A stretch of DNA of 64,000 bases from assembly GCF_001613795.1 (NCBI RefSeq), contig NZ_LPVZ01000001.1, forward strand, positions 1 through 64,000, given 5' to 3'. The notes beneath the pieces were generated by a model, which was not told the DNA's origin, made no database searches, and was given only the letters and a program-made list of their open reading frames with translations. The number at the start of each line of letters is the position of its first letter. Positions within the stretch are counted from its first letter, which is position 1. The translations under genes and the position numbers were made by a program. Source of the stretch: Thalassospira sp. MCCC 1A01148. Lineage in GTDB: Bacteria > Pseudomonadota > Alphaproteobacteria > Rhodospirillales > Thalassospiraceae. Below, in pieces: positions 33,692 through 42,666 of the stretch.

Positions 33692-34027
33692 TTACAGAAT
33701 TTCCAGAACATTTTCCGGCGGACGGCCAAGAACGGCCTTGTCACCATTGACCACAATCGGGCGTTCAAGGGCGCGCGGGTGGGCACACAGGGCTTCGATC
33801 AACTCGTCGCCGCGCAGATCGGCAATGCCTTCTTCTTTGGCTTCTTTTTTGCGCAGGATGTCTTCGGGCTTCATGCCGAGCATATCAAGGATGCCTGAAA
33901 GTTCCTGTGGGGTGGGCGGGGTGTCGAGATAGGCGATCACATCGGGCGTGATGCCCTGTTCTTCGATCAGGGCCAGGGTCTGGCGCGATTTCGAGCAGCG
34001 CGGATTGTGGTAGATGCGGACCATCAT
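33692..34027 (-). CDS. arsC: arsenate reductase (glutaredoxin-dependent, ArsC/Spx family)
   Basis: 111-residue thioredoxin-fold protein. The catalytic cysteine is in HNPRCSKSRQTLALI (about residue 11), and the conserved RP motif is in RALERPIVVNGDKAVLGRPPENV. These features fit ArsC reductases, which reduce arsenate with glutathione and glutaredoxin, better than the related YffB subgroup. No arsB, arsR or acr3 gene is adjacent, so detoxification would rely on an exporter elsewhere. Confidence 0.85.
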   Translation of the reverse strand: MMVRIYHNPRCSKSRQTLALIEEQGITPDVIAYLDTPPTPQELSGILDMLGMKPEDILRKKEAKEEGIADLRGDELIEALCAHPRALERPIVVNGDKAVLGRPPENVLEIL

Positions 34028-34093
34028 GGGTGGGCTCTCCGTATCAGCGGGTGTCTGGGTGTTGTTTAGTGATACCCGGCTTTGGCGGGCTGA

Positions 34094-34801
34094 TCAAATG
34101 CCGTCGATCATCGACAGCAGGTCTTCAAGTTCCTCGATCTCGCTATTGATGATGCGGGTGGCGGTGTCATAGCCAAAACCCTGTCGGGCAAGGGCGGCCA
34201 TATCCTTGTCGCGTTTTTCTTCTCGGATGTCGGGGCGGCGCCACGGGCCAAGACGTCGGCGACGGGCATAGGCGGCGGCGGCGGCGATGTTCGGGTCCGT
34301 GCCGCGTACTTCTTCATAGGCGGCGTCATCGGCCTCGGCCTTGAGTTCGGCCAGGGCCGCATCGACCTGATCACTGGCAATGCCGCGCGATGACAGATCG
34401 GCGGCAATCACGCGGAGCGCCTTGCCCCGGCGCAGCAAGGAACGTGCGCGTCCCTTGGCATAGGCATCGTCATTGATGAATCCCGCCTTTTCGCAAGCCG
34501 AAAGCACCGAATTCATCCACGCGACGGCTTCGTCCGGGTCGGTGCCGTGTTCTGCGACCGACAGGCGAATTTTCCCGCGCATCAGCGTTTCAAGCCGGGC
34601 ACGCGACGCAGCAAAGCGTTCGAGATACCAGGTGGCATAATTCATCAGATAGTCACGGGTGACCTTGCGCGGGCGTTTGGGCTCATATGACCGGGTTTTC
34701 GACTTTTTGTCTGATCGGCTTGAAAAACGCGCATTTCCGGCGGGCTTTTTTTCCGGCTCTGAGTCGCTGGTTTCCGGGCTTTGACGATGTTTGTCTCGCA
34801 T
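34094..34801 (-). CDS. recX: RecX-family regulatory protein
   Basis: About 235 residues. A charged, low-complexity N-terminus (about 1-55, rich in Lys, Ser and Glu) is followed by the RecX tandem-helix core: YLMNYATWYLERFAASRARLETLMRGKI, GFINDDAYAKGRARSLLRRGKALRVIAADLSSRGIASDQVDAAL, and a third repeat near the end (MAALARQGFGYDTATRII). RecX modulates RecA filaments. The ATG at 34801 (MRDKHRQSPE) is chosen; eight codons upstream is another ATG. recA itself is not in the window. Confidence 0.88.
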   Translation of the reverse strand: MRDKHRQSPETSDSEPEKKPAGNARFSSRSDKKSKTRSYEPKRPRKVTRDYLMNYATWYLERFAASRARLETLMRGKIRLSVAEHGTDPDEAVAWMNSVLSACEKAGFINDDAYAKGRARSLLRRGKALRVIAADLSSRGIASDQVDAALAELKAEADDAAYEEVRGTDPNIAAAAAYARRRRLGPWRRPDIREEKRDKDMAALARQGFGYDTATRIINSEIEELEDLLSMIDGI

Positions 34802-34895
34802 GGCTGCCACTATGAATGAATTCACACCCTTGCAAGTGTGCCCCCACTCTCCCTATTTTACGCGCAATTGTCTGCATTTTTCCGAAGGAAATTCC

Positions 34896-35705
34896 ATGAA
34901 CGAGTCAGAGCAACCTGCTCTTGCCCCGCGTCATATGGGGGCTGTGAACTGGCTTGGACTTTGGACCCTTTATGCCAAAGAAGTCCGTCGGTTTTTGAAT
35001 GTCTATTTGCAAACGGTTGCAGCACCAGTTGTGACCAGTCTGCTGTTTCTTGCTGTTTTCCTGCTGGCCCTTGGGCGTGCTGTTGAAACGGTGAACGGCA
35101 TCGCGTTTGCCACCTTCCTCGCCCCGGGTCTGATCATGATGACCATGGTGCAGAATGCCTTTGCCAATACTTCCAGCTCGATCACGATTGCAAAGGTTCA
35201 GGGCAACATCGTTGATATCCTGATGCCGCCACTGTCGCCTGGTGAAATGGTTGCCGGTTTTGCCTTTGGTGCGGTGACGCGCGGGGTGGTTGTCGGCGTT
35301 GTGACGGCGATCTTCATGTCATTCTTTGTCGATGTCGCGATTCACAACATCTGGGCGATCTTGTATTTCGGTTTTTCGGCATCGCTGATGCTGTCGCTTT
35401 TGGGGATTGCCGGTGGCGTCTGGGCGGAGAAGTTTGACCATATCGCGGTTGTGACCAACTTTGTTGTCACACCGTTGTCGTTCCTGTCGGGCACGTTCTA
35501 CAGCGCAGAAAGCCTGCCCGAAGCCGGTCAGGTGCTGGTGCATTTCAATCCGTTCTTCTACATGATTGACGGGTTCCGCTATGGCTTTACCGGGATTTCG
35601 GATGGCACGATCATGACCGGTGTTGTTGTGCTGGCGGCGGTAAATGCCGCCCTTTGGATGCTGTGCTATCGCATGATCAAAAGCGGCTACAAGCTCAAGG
35701 CCTAG
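34896..35705 (+). CDS. ABC-2 type transporter permease (YadH-like)
   Basis: 269-residue inner-membrane permease with six predicted helices. NWLGLWTLYAKEVRRFLNVYLQTVAAPVVTSLLFLAVF, VQNAFANTSSSITIAKVQGNIVDILMPPLSPGEMV and PLSFLSGTFYSAESLP are hallmark blocks of the YadH/NodJ branch. A GAAGGAA ribosome site precedes the ATG at 34896. The usual partner ATPase (YadG-like) is not next to it: recX is divergent and an argD operon follows the terminator. The ATPase must be encoded elsewhere. Confidence 0.9.
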   Translation: MNESEQPALAPRHMGAVNWLGLWTLYAKEVRRFLNVYLQTVAAPVVTSLLFLAVFLLALGRAVETVNGIAFATFLAPGLIMMTMVQNAFANTSSSITIAKVQGNIVDILMPPLSPGEMVAGFAFGAVTRGVVVGVVTAIFMSFFVDVAIHNIWAILYFGFSASLMLSLLGIAGGVWAEKFDHIAVVTNFVVTPLSFLSGTFYSAESLPEAGQVLVHFNPFFYMIDGFRYGFTGISDGTIMTGVVVLAAVNAALWMLCYRMIKSGYKLKA

Positions 35706-35739
35706 GGCGCACAATTCGGCTTTTGGGCCAGCTAAATGA

Positions 35740-35784
35740 CAAAACGGGCGGCATCGGTTTTATGGTGCCGCCCGTTTTGCTTTT
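35740..35784. terminator. bidirectional-looking terminator after the ABC-2 permease
   Basis: CAAAACGGGCGGCA (35740-35753) pairs with TGCCGCCCGTTTTG (35766-35779) and is followed by CTTTT. Perfect 14-bp stem. Confidence 0.85.
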
Positions 35785-35826
35785 CGCAGTTGCGATCAGA
35801 GAGACAAACTAAGGGGTTTTGCGGCG

Positions 35827-35855
35827 TTGACAGGGGGATGGAATCTCTTGATACT
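35827..35855 (+). promoter_or_regulatory. sigma70-type promoter of argD-argF
   Basis: TTGACA (35827-35832), 17-bp spacer, GATACT (35850-35855). The transcript would start near 35862, leaving a leader of about 70 nt. The leader holds a small hairpin CCTGAC-CAGATA-GTCAGG (35883-35900) ahead of the GTG start of argD. Confidence 0.6.
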
Positions 35856-35933
35856 CCCCGGCTTCCCGGTATTCCGCTGGAACCTGACCAGATAGTCAGG
35901 AATGTGATTTTACCCGAATTGAGGAATAAGAAA

Positions 35934-37106
35934 GTGATTACTCCCGTCATGCCGACTTACGCGCGGGCCGATCTGGCCTTTGAGAAAGGTGAAGGACCTT
36001 ATCTCTATGCGCAGGGCGGCCGACGATTCCTTGATTTCGGGACGGGTATTGCCGTCAATACGCTGGGGCACTCGCACCCGCATCTGGTTAAAAAACTGAC
36101 CGAGCAGGTCGAAAAGCTTTGGCATACCTCGAACCTTTATCGGATTCCGGGGCAGGAAAAACTGGCCGAGCGGCTGGTGGCCAACAGCTTTGCCGATACG
36201 GTGTTTTTCTGTAACTCCGGGGCAGAGGCCAACGAGGCGGGCATCAAGATGCTCAGGCGCTATCAGCATGTGGCGGGCAATCCCGACAAGAACCGGATTT
36301 TGGTTGCGACCAATGCGTTCCATGGCAGAACCCTTGGCACGCTGACGGCGGGCTATAGCGACAAATATCGCGAAGGTTTCGGGCCGATGCCCGATGGCTT
36401 TGACCGGGTGGCGTTTGGCAACCTGAACGAGCTGCGCAATGCGATCACGCCCAATACCGGTGGTATCCTGATTGAGCCGATCCAGGGGGAAGGTGGTATT
36501 TGCCGCCCGCCGGAAGGCTATCTTGAAGGTGTGCGCAAGGCGGCGGACGAGTTTGGCATGCTGGTCATGTTTGACGAAGTTCAGACCGGTATCGGCCGGA
36601 CGGGCAAGCTGTTTGCCTATGAATGGTCGGACATGGTGCCGGATATCATTTCCTCGGCCAAGGGGCTGGGCGGTGGTTTCCCGGTTGGGGCATTGCTTGC
36701 CAATGAAAAGGCGGCAAGTGCGATCCCGGCGGGTATGCATGGCACGACCTTTGGCGGTAACCCGCTTGCCATGGCGGCCGCCAATGCGGTGCTTGATGAA
36801 GTGCTCAAACCCGGTTTCATGGATCACGTTCTGGAAATGAGCCGTCTGATTGTTGATGGCCTTGAGGTGATTGAACGCAAGCATCCGGGCTTTATTGAAG
36901 AAGTGCGTGGCATGGGGCTGTTGCTGGGGATGAAAACCAAGCCGGCCAATGTTGATGTTGTTGCCAAACTGCGCGAGCTGAACCTTTTGACAGTACCCGC
37001 AGGGGACAATGTGGTGCGTATTTTGCCGCCGCTAAACATCACCAAAACCCATGTTGACGAAGCACTGGTTGCCATTGATGCAGCCGCGGCAGCCCTTGGC
37101 AGATAA
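35934..37106 (+). CDS. argD: acetylornithine/succinyldiaminopimelate aminotransferase
   Basis: PLP enzyme (390 residues) that transaminates N-acetylglutamate semialdehyde to N-acetylornithine. The start is the GTG at 35934 (then [20 protein letters not shown]). It has a GAGGAA ribosome site and gives the standard N-terminus. An in-frame ATG at 35839 lies inside the promoter spacer with no proper spacing. Motifs are [63 protein letters not shown] and the PLP lysine in [18 protein letters not shown]. It is followed 22 bp later by argF. Confidence 0.95.
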   Translation: MITPVMPTYARADLAFEKGEGPYLYAQGGRRFLDFGTGIAVNTLGHSHPHLVKKLTEQVEKLWHTSNLYRIPGQEKLAERLVANSFADTVFFCNSGAEANEAGIKMLRRYQHVAGNPDKNRILVATNAFHGRTLGTLTAGYSDKYREGFGPMPDGFDRVAFGNLNELRNAITPNTGGILIEPIQGEGGICRPPEGYLEGVRKAADEFGMLVMFDEVQTGIGRTGKLFAYEWSDMVPDIISSAKGLGGGFPVGALLANEKAASAIPAGMHGTTFGGNPLAMAAANAVLDEVLKPGFMDHVLEMSRLIVDGLEVIERKHPGFIEEVRGMGLLLGMKTKPANVDVVAKLRELNLLTVPAGDNVVRILPPLNITKTHVDEALVAIDAAAAALGR

Positions 37107-37128
37107 GGGCGGGGAAGGAAATAAGACT

Positions 37129-38046
37129 ATGACTGATATTCGCCATTTTCTTGATCTCGACAAAATGTCGGCAAGCGAGCTTAAAGATATTCTGGCCCTT
37201 GGCGACTCCGAGAAGGCCGGGAATGCACCGTTTGGGGTAAAACCGCTGGCGGGCAAGACGCTGGCTTTGATTTTTGAAAAACCTTCGACCCGTACGCGCG
37301 TGTCGTTCGAGGTTGGCATGCGCCAGCTTGGCGGCGATGTTGTCGTGCTTGATGCCGACAGCAGCCAGCTTGGCCGTGGGGAAACCATTGCCGATACCGC
37401 ACGCGTTCTGTCGCGCTTTGTTGATGCGATCATGATCCGGACCACTGATGAGTCCAAGCTTCTGGAAATGGCAAAATATGCCACGGTGCCGGTGATCAAC
37501 GGTCTGACCGATCAAAGCCACCCGTGCCAGATCATGGCCGATCTGATGACCATCAAGGAACATAAAGGCACGCTTGAGGGCCTTAAGTTCGCATGGCTTG
37601 GCGATGGCAATAACGTATCGGCATCCTTCATTCATGCCTCGCCGAAATTCGGCTTTGCGCTGGATATGGCCTGCCCGGCAGGCTATCGCCCCAATCAGGG
37701 CCTGATTGAAAGTGCCAATGCCGAAGGCGGCAAAGTGCGCCTGACCGATATGGACAGCGCGCTTGAAGGGGCCGATGTGGTCGTGACCGATTGCTGGGTC
37801 TCGATGGGGGATGAAGATTATGATGCCCGCATGGCGGCACTTGCCCCCTATCAGGTTAACGAGACCACCATGGCACAGGCCAAGGATGATGCGATCTTCA
37901 TGCATTGCCTGCCGGCACATCGCAACGAGGAAGTCACCGATGCGGTGATCGACGGACCGCAGTCTGTTGTGTTTGACGAGGCGGAAAACCGCCTGCATGC
38001 ACAAAAAGGGGTTCTGCTATACTGCCTGAACGGCTTGCCTTCCTGA
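37129..38046 (+). CDS. argF: ornithine carbamoyltransferase
   Basis: 305-residue enzyme that makes citrulline from ornithine and carbamoyl phosphate. The carbamoyl-phosphate site is [21 protein letters not shown], followed by [20 protein letters not shown] and the ornithine-binding region [24 protein letters not shown] is the C-terminal signature. The ATG at 37129 is preceded by GGGGAAGGA. argD, argF and hslO in this order is a frequent alphaproteobacterial arrangement. A terminator-like hairpin follows at 38077. Confidence 0.96.
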   Translation: MTDIRHFLDLDKMSASELKDILALGDSEKAGNAPFGVKPLAGKTLALIFEKPSTRTRVSFEVGMRQLGGDVVVLDADSSQLGRGETIADTARVLSRFVDAIMIRTTDESKLLEMAKYATVPVINGLTDQSHPCQIMADLMTIKEHKGTLEGLKFAWLGDGNNVSASFIHASPKFGFALDMACPAGYRPNQGLIESANAEGGKVRLTDMDSALEGADVVVTDCWVSMGDEDYDARMAALAPYQVNETTMAQAKDDAIFMHCLPAHRNEEVTDAVIDGPQSVVFDEAENRLHAQKGVLLYCLNGLPS

Positions 38047-38076
38047 GGATGTTGATTAAATAAGCATCAGAATTTC

Positions 38077-38109
38077 GGGGCGGACAGCGATGTTCGCCCC
38101 TTTGCTTTG
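38077..38109 (+). terminator. terminator after argF
   Basis: GGGGCGGAC (38077-38085) pairs with GTTCGCCCC (38092-38100) around a 6-nt loop, followed by TTTGCTTT. Confidence 0.65.
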
Positions 38110-38183
38110 GCGAGACATGGCTGGACAATGCGGTTCGGCCGTTGTTATACGCCCCGGAACACGTAAAAACGCGGAACCCGAAA

Positions 38184-39155
38184 ATGCAGATCGCTGTCGA
38201 TTTTTGCCAGCCCTTCACGCTGGATCATTCCAATATCCGTGGCCGCTTCACGCGCCTTGGCCCGACGGTGCAGACCATCATCGGCCAGCACAACTATCCG
38301 CCGCTTGCCAACCATCTGTTGGGCGAGATCATCGGCCTTGCCGTATTGCTGTCTTCCTCGCTGAAATATGAAGGGCTTTTTACCCTTCAGACCAGCTCGG
38401 ACGGGCCGATCAGCATGCTGGTGGTTGATGTCGACAGTGCGGGCAATGTACGCGCCTGCCTGCGGGTGGATGAAGATCGCCTGAAAGCGATGATTGCCGA
38501 GGAAGAAGGCGGCGAAGAGGCGCTGCGCGGGCAGGTTCTGAAACTGATGGGGCGCGGGCATATTGCCTTTACGGTTGATCAGGGTGACGAGCATGACCGC
38601 TATCAGGGGATTGTCTCGCTTGAGGGTGAGACCCTGGCGCAATGTGCAGAGGCCTATTTCCGCCAGTCCGAACAGCTTGAAACGTCGTTCAAACTCGAAG
38701 TTCATCGCGGCGAGACCGCGGATGACTGGTGGGTCGGTGGGCTGTTCCTGCAAAAAATGCCGGTCAGCGCATCGGGCGATGCGAGCACCCCCGAAGAGGC
38801 TGAAAAGGTATCTGAAGACTGGAACCGGTCGACCATCCTGATGGCCAGTGCGACGGAAAACGAGCTGGTTGATATCTCGCTTTCGGCCCATGACCTGATC
38901 TGGCGCCTGTTCCATGACGAGGAACCGCGCGTCTTTGATCAGACCCAGCTTCAGTTCAAGTGCCGCTGTTCGCGCGAAAAGATCGAAGGTGCGCTTGTGA
39001 CCTATCCGCTTGATGAGCTTTTGTCGATGCGCGAGGACGATACCGGCGAGGTCGGCGTATCGTGCCAGTTCTGCAATACGCGCTATGGCTTTAACGAGGC
39101 TGATCTGCGCGCACTGAAGGCGGACGCGCCGGACGCGGCATCACCGAAAATCTGA
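38184..39155 (+). CDS. hslO: Hsp33 redox-regulated chaperone
   Basis: Cytosolic holdase chaperone activated by disulfide formation, 323 residues from the ATG at 38184 (MQIAVDFCQPFTLDHSNIRG). The redox zinc switch is near the C-terminus, with CxC (FKCRCSREKIEGAL) followed by CQFC in SCQFCNTRYGFNEADL, so all four cysteines are present. The N-terminal core contains GRFTRLGPTVQTIIGQHNYP and LSSSLKYEGLFTLQTSSDGP. It lies downstream of argF with its own terminator at 39216-39271. Confidence 0.95.
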   Translation: MQIAVDFCQPFTLDHSNIRGRFTRLGPTVQTIIGQHNYPPLANHLLGEIIGLAVLLSSSLKYEGLFTLQTSSDGPISMLVVDVDSAGNVRACLRVDEDRLKAMIAEEEGGEEALRGQVLKLMGRGHIAFTVDQGDEHDRYQGIVSLEGETLAQCAEAYFRQSEQLETSFKLEVHRGETADDWWVGGLFLQKMPVSASGDASTPEEAEKVSEDWNRSTILMASATENELVDISLSAHDLIWRLFHDEEPRVFDQTQLQFKCRCSREKIEGALVTYPLDELLSMREDDTGEVGVSCQFCNTRYGFNEADLRALKADAPDAASPKI

Positions 39156-39215
39156 TAAAGGCGTCAGCGGCTGTGATGCGCTGCTGTTCGTCACAGCCTT
39201 GCCTTAATCCTAAAG

Positions 39216-39271
39216 CAACGTCACCATGACAGGATCATCGTCCTGACGCGCCATGGTGGCGTTGTTTTTTT
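39216..39271 (+). terminator. two-tier terminator after hslO
   Basis: Outer arms CAACGTCACCATG (39216-39228) and CATGGTGGCGTTG (39252-39264) enclose an inner hairpin CAGGA...TCCTG. A run of seven T follows. Confidence 0.75.
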
Positions 39272-39311
39272 ATGTGCGCGAATGAACGAACAAGCAAAGG
39301 AGATCGAAGAC

Positions 39312-39908
39312 ATGACGGTTTTGTCCATCAAGGGCCTGCGCGCCGTTGTTGCCGGGGCTGCACTTGCGCTGATGGCGGCTTGCACAAGTGGTCCGGTCGC
39401 GACCTATCCCGATGTGACATGGCGCCATCTTGATCCGATTGTCTTTGCTGCCGGTCCGATTGAAAAGGTCGCTGCATGGTCGAACACCGAGGATGGATCA
39501 ATCCAGTCCTCCTTGCCGTTCAATCCGGGCCGTATGGCAATGAACTGGCCCGATGACCGCATCCAGACCGCAGGCACCAGTGACATGCTGCGTTATAGCG
39601 TGACCGAGGCATCAGTAACCTCGAATGCGCTTAAAACCACCAAGGGCATCAAGGGCGTGTTCACCGATGATCAGTCCGACAAGATTGACCTCAAGATCGC
39701 AGCCAAGCTTGAACTGCTTGCCGCCAACGGCACGCCCAAGGGTGAAGTCAGCGCGATGGCGGCCCGTTCGCGCACACTGTCTGAATCAATGTCGGTGTCA
39801 GAACGCGAACAGGCGATTTACGATGAGACAACCGCCCTTTTGATGGATCTGGACCGCGAGCTGGAACGCCAGATCAACAACAATATGGGGCGTTTCCTGT
39901 TGCAGTAG
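39312..39908 (+). CDS. outer-membrane-type lipoprotein of unknown function
   Basis: 198-residue predicted lipoprotein. The signal sequence MTVLSIKGLRAVVAGAALALMAAC ends in the lipobox LMAAC with Cys24, and the next residues (TSG) favour outer-membrane sorting. The mature domain shows IVFAAGPIEKVAAW, then DDQSDKIDLKIAAKLELLAANGTPKGEVSAMAARSRTLSES and a C-terminal DLDRELERQINNNMGRFLLQ. I do not recognise a named family. The ATG at 39312 is chosen because AAAGGAG lies at proper distance upstream; an ATG at 39282 would place that site inside the gene. Own terminator follows. Confidence 0.8.
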   Translation: MTVLSIKGLRAVVAGAALALMAACTSGPVATYPDVTWRHLDPIVFAAGPIEKVAAWSNTEDGSIQSSLPFNPGRMAMNWPDDRIQTAGTSDMLRYSVTEASVTSNALKTTKGIKGVFTDDQSDKIDLKIAAKLELLAANGTPKGEVSAMAARSRTLSESMSVSEREQAIYDETTALLMDLDRELERQINNNMGRFLLQ

Positions 39909-39937
39909 TCACTTACGGATATTCTTCGGACAAAAGA

Positions 39938-39969
39938 AAAGCCCGGCAGGAATTCTGCCGGGCTTTTTG
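39938..39969. terminator. bidirectional terminator between lipoprotein and usp genes
   Basis: AAAAGCCCGGCAG-GAATT-CTGCCGGGCTTTTT; serves the convergent genes on both sides. Confidence 0.9.
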
Positions 39970-39987
39970 ATTTTGTGCAGGATGATA

Positions 39988-40842
39988 TTAACGGAACATC
40001 ATCACCGGGACATGGCAGGACCGGACCATTTCGGTGGTGGTGCTGCCGATGATCAGGTTGCGGATGCGCGAATGGCCATAGGCGCCCATGACCAGAAGGT
40101 CGATATTTTCCGCTTCGATCTTGTCCTTGATCACGTCTTCGGGCTCGCCCGATGCAAATCCGGCATCGACCGTGTAGCCCGCATTGCGCAGGATGCCTGC
40201 GGCTTCATCAAGCTTTGCCTGCAGCGTGTCGTTTGGCTTGCCAACCGAAAGCAACGTGCAGTGCAGGCCGGTAAACAGCTTGCCCGATGCAATGTGGCGG
40301 ACAGCCTTCATCGCGCTTTCACCGCCATCAAAGGCAATCAGGAACTTGTTGATCGGCTTGAATGCGCGTGACGCGACAAGCACCGGTTTCTTGGCCGAAC
40401 GCACAACCCGTTCCAGGTTCGAACCCAGATGCAATTTGGCAAAATCGGCGGCCTCGCCGCGTTTGCCGACCAGAATCAGATCGGCATCACCTTCGAACTC
40501 GGCGATGGTTTCGATGAGATCACCATGGCGCAGTTTGGTGGTAACCGTTTCAACACCCTGTTCGCTCAGCCCGGTCTTGGCTTCTTCAAGCAGCAGGCGA
40601 CCGCGCTTGAGTTCGAGCTTGTTTTTCTGCTCGTCGAGATCCGCCAGCTCCTTGAGCAGTGCTGAACGGGCACCGAGTTTGAGGCTGCCACTCAGGTCGG
40701 CCGGTTCGGAATCGGTATTGCGCCGGCCCAGCACATGCATCAGTTCGACCGATGCGTCGGTGCGTTCTGCCACCCAGCGGGTCAGGTCGCATACACTTTG
40801 CGAATAGCCTGATCCATCGATCAGTGCGATCAGATGTGTCAT
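39988..40842 (-). CDS. tandem-domain universal stress protein
   Basis: 284-residue cytosolic protein with two UspA domains. The N-terminal domain (about 1-150) starts HLIALIDGSGYSQSVCDLTRWVAERTDASVELMHVLG and contains DADLILVGKRGEAADF. The C-terminal domain (about 155-284) starts KFLIAFDGGESAMKAVRHIA and ends with the ATP-binding-type loop DLLVMGAYGHSRIRNLIIGSTTTEMVR. The second domain therefore likely binds nucleotide. It is 24 bp downstream of the SulP transporter gene on the same strand. SulP-Usp pairs are common and suggest a regulatory link to anion or bicarbonate uptake. Confidence 0.92.
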   Translation of the reverse strand: MTHLIALIDGSGYSQSVCDLTRWVAERTDASVELMHVLGRRNTDSEPADLSGSLKLGARSALLKELADLDEQKNKLELKRGRLLLEEAKTGLSEQGVETVTTKLRHGDLIETIAEFEGDADLILVGKRGEAADFAKLHLGSNLERVVRSAKKPVLVASRAFKPINKFLIAFDGGESAMKAVRHIASGKLFTGLHCTLLSVGKPNDTLQAKLDEAAGILRNAGYTVDAGFASGEPEDVIKDKIEAENIDLLVMGAYGHSRIRNLIIGSTTTEMVRSCHVPVMMFR

Positions 40843-40866
40843 GGATCGTTTCCTTTCCCAGTTTCC

Positions 40867-42357
40867 CTAGTGGCCCATCAGGCGTTCAAGCGCGCCGGGC
40901 TTGTCGTGGATGGCCAGTTTATCGACGATTGTCTCGCTGGCTTCATTGAGACCGATCAATTCGACCTCGGCCCCTTCACGGCGGAATTTGAGCACGACCA
41001 TATCAAGGGCTGCAACACTTGAAATGTCCCAGATATGCGCGTGGCTGACATCAATCGTGACCTTGTCGAGCGCTTCGCGGAAATCAAATGCCTTGGTGAA
41101 GTCTTCGACCGAGGCAAAGAAGATCTGGCCGCGCACTTCATAGGTGCGGTGCGTGCTGTCATCCGACAGTGTGCTGGTAACACGGAAAATCTGCGCGATC
41201 TTCCAGGCAAAGAAGATACCCGAAAGCAACACACCGACCAGAACACCGATTGCAAGGTTGTGCGACCCCACCACCGTGATCACGGTGGCCAGCATTACGA
41301 TCGACGAGCTGCGCGGATGGGTCTTGAGGTCCTTGATCGAGGACCAGCTGAATGTCCCGATCGACACCATGATCATGATCGCGACAAGGGCGGCCATCGG
41401 AATGATTGCCACCAGATCGCCCAGAACCACAATCAGGATCAGAAGGAAGATACCGGCAAGGAAGGTCGAAAGGCGGCAACGGCCACCCGATTTGACGTTG
41501 ATCACCGACTGGCCGATCATCGCACAACCCGCCATACCGCCGATAAAGCCGGTAAAGAAGTTGGCGATCCCCTGACCATAGCATTCGCGCGTGCGGTTCG
41601 ATGAGGTGTCGGTCAGATCATCAACGATCTGCGCCGTCATCAGACTTTCCAGAAGACCCACAGCCGCGACCGCCGCCGAATAGGGCAGGATGATCAGGAA
41701 GGTATCAAGGTTCAGCGGCACATCCGGGAAATAGATCGCCGGGAAGGCATCGGGCAGCGCGCCCATATCGCCCACAGTGCGCAGATCGGCATCGATAAAG
41801 AACGACAGGCCGGTCAGAACGACAATGCAAATCAGCGGCGAGGGGATGACCTTGGTGATGAGCGGGAACAGATAGATGATGGCAAGGCCACCTGCGACCA
41901 TCACATAGGTCATGTAGCTGACATTGGTCAGTTCAGGCAGCTGGGCCATGAAGATCAGGATGGCGAGCGCATTGACAAAGCCGGTCATCACCGACTTGGA
42001 AACAAAGCGCATCAACGATCCCAGACGAAGTGCACCGGCCAGCATCTGAAGGACGCCCGCCAGAACGGTCGCGGCCAGCAGATAATCCAGCCCGTGTTCG
42101 CGCACAAGCGATCCCATCAGAACGGCGGTGGCGGCGGTGGCTGCCGAAATCATGCCCGGACGGCCGCCAAAGATGGCGGTGATCACGGCAATCGAGAAGG
42201 AGGCATAAAGCCCGACCTTCGGGTCAACACCGGCAATGATGGAAAAGGCAATGGCCTCCGGGATCAGGGCCAGCGCAACGACAAGGCCCGAAAGCACATC
42301 GGCGCGGATGTTGCCAAGCCATTCAGCCCGCAAACGCGGCAGAAAATCGCTATTCAC
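40867..42357 (-). CDS. SulP-family anion permease with STAS domain
   Basis: 496-residue SulP/SLC26-type transporter for sulfate, bicarbonate or similar anions. The start is a GTG preceded by GGAGA. It has about 14 helices, with the signature [31 protein letters not shown] near the N-terminus and [23 protein letters not shown] in the middle. A C-terminal STAS domain follows (about 390-496; [19 protein letters not shown]). The STAS domain usually controls transport by protein contacts. Cotranscribed with the tandem Usp gene. The anion cannot be assigned from sequence. Confidence 0.92.
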   Translation of the reverse strand: MNSDFLPRLRAEWLGNIRADVLSGLVVALALIPEAIAFSIIAGVDPKVGLYASFSIAVITAIFGGRPGMISAATAATAVLMGSLVREHGLDYLLAATVLAGVLQMLAGALRLGSLMRFVSKSVMTGFVNALAILIFMAQLPELTNVSYMTYVMVAGGLAIIYLFPLITKVIPSPLICIVVLTGLSFFIDADLRTVGDMGALPDAFPAIYFPDVPLNLDTFLIILPYSAAVAAVGLLESLMTAQIVDDLTDTSSNRTRECYGQGIANFFTGFIGGMAGCAMIGQSVINVKSGGRCRLSTFLAGIFLLILIVVLGDLVAIIPMAALVAIMIMVSIGTFSWSSIKDLKTHPRSSSIVMLATVITVVGSHNLAIGVLVGVLLSGIFFAWKIAQIFRVTSTLSDDSTHRTYEVRGQIFFASVEDFTKAFDFREALDKVTIDVSHAHIWDISSVAALDMVVLKFRREGAEVELIGLNEASETIVDKLAIHDKPGALERLMGH

Positions 42358-42666
42358 AGAAAGTCTCCGTCTCGGTCAAGCCCGACTTTGTACCCGAATT
42401 TGCAATGGGTTATCCCCCGGGCTGGAATGTCATCAGGCGGTCTTCATGATCCGTCAGCCGGAAATTCAGCGACAGGTCTCCCCAAGACCATCCTGTTCGT
42501 TGCTGCATCGCAGCAGGCTGTACCTATACCAATTTAAAGAATGGCACAACCGTGACACGGATTTGTCAGGGCATTTTGGTAAGGCCGGACGGATAAAAAA
42601 ACTGCCGGGCGCTGAAGTCCCGGCAGGCGCAGTTTGGCGGAGGCCACAAAACTTTTGCGGATGTTG
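42358..42666. other. intergenic region between MCP and SulP genes
   Basis: 309 bp without a supported gene. It holds the MCP terminator at 42594-42626 and must hold the sulP promoter, which I could not assign. Confidence 0.6.
42594..42626 (-). terminator. terminator after the chemoreceptor gene
   Basis: On the minus strand CTGCCGGG, a 9-nt loop, CCCGGCAG, then a run of seven T. Confidence 0.85.

Noticed and set aside
35839..35933. Upstream in-frame ATG for argD
   Set aside because: It lies inside the promoter spacer with its purine run directly abutting the ATG. The GTG at 35934 has a GAGGAA site and matches the family N-terminus.
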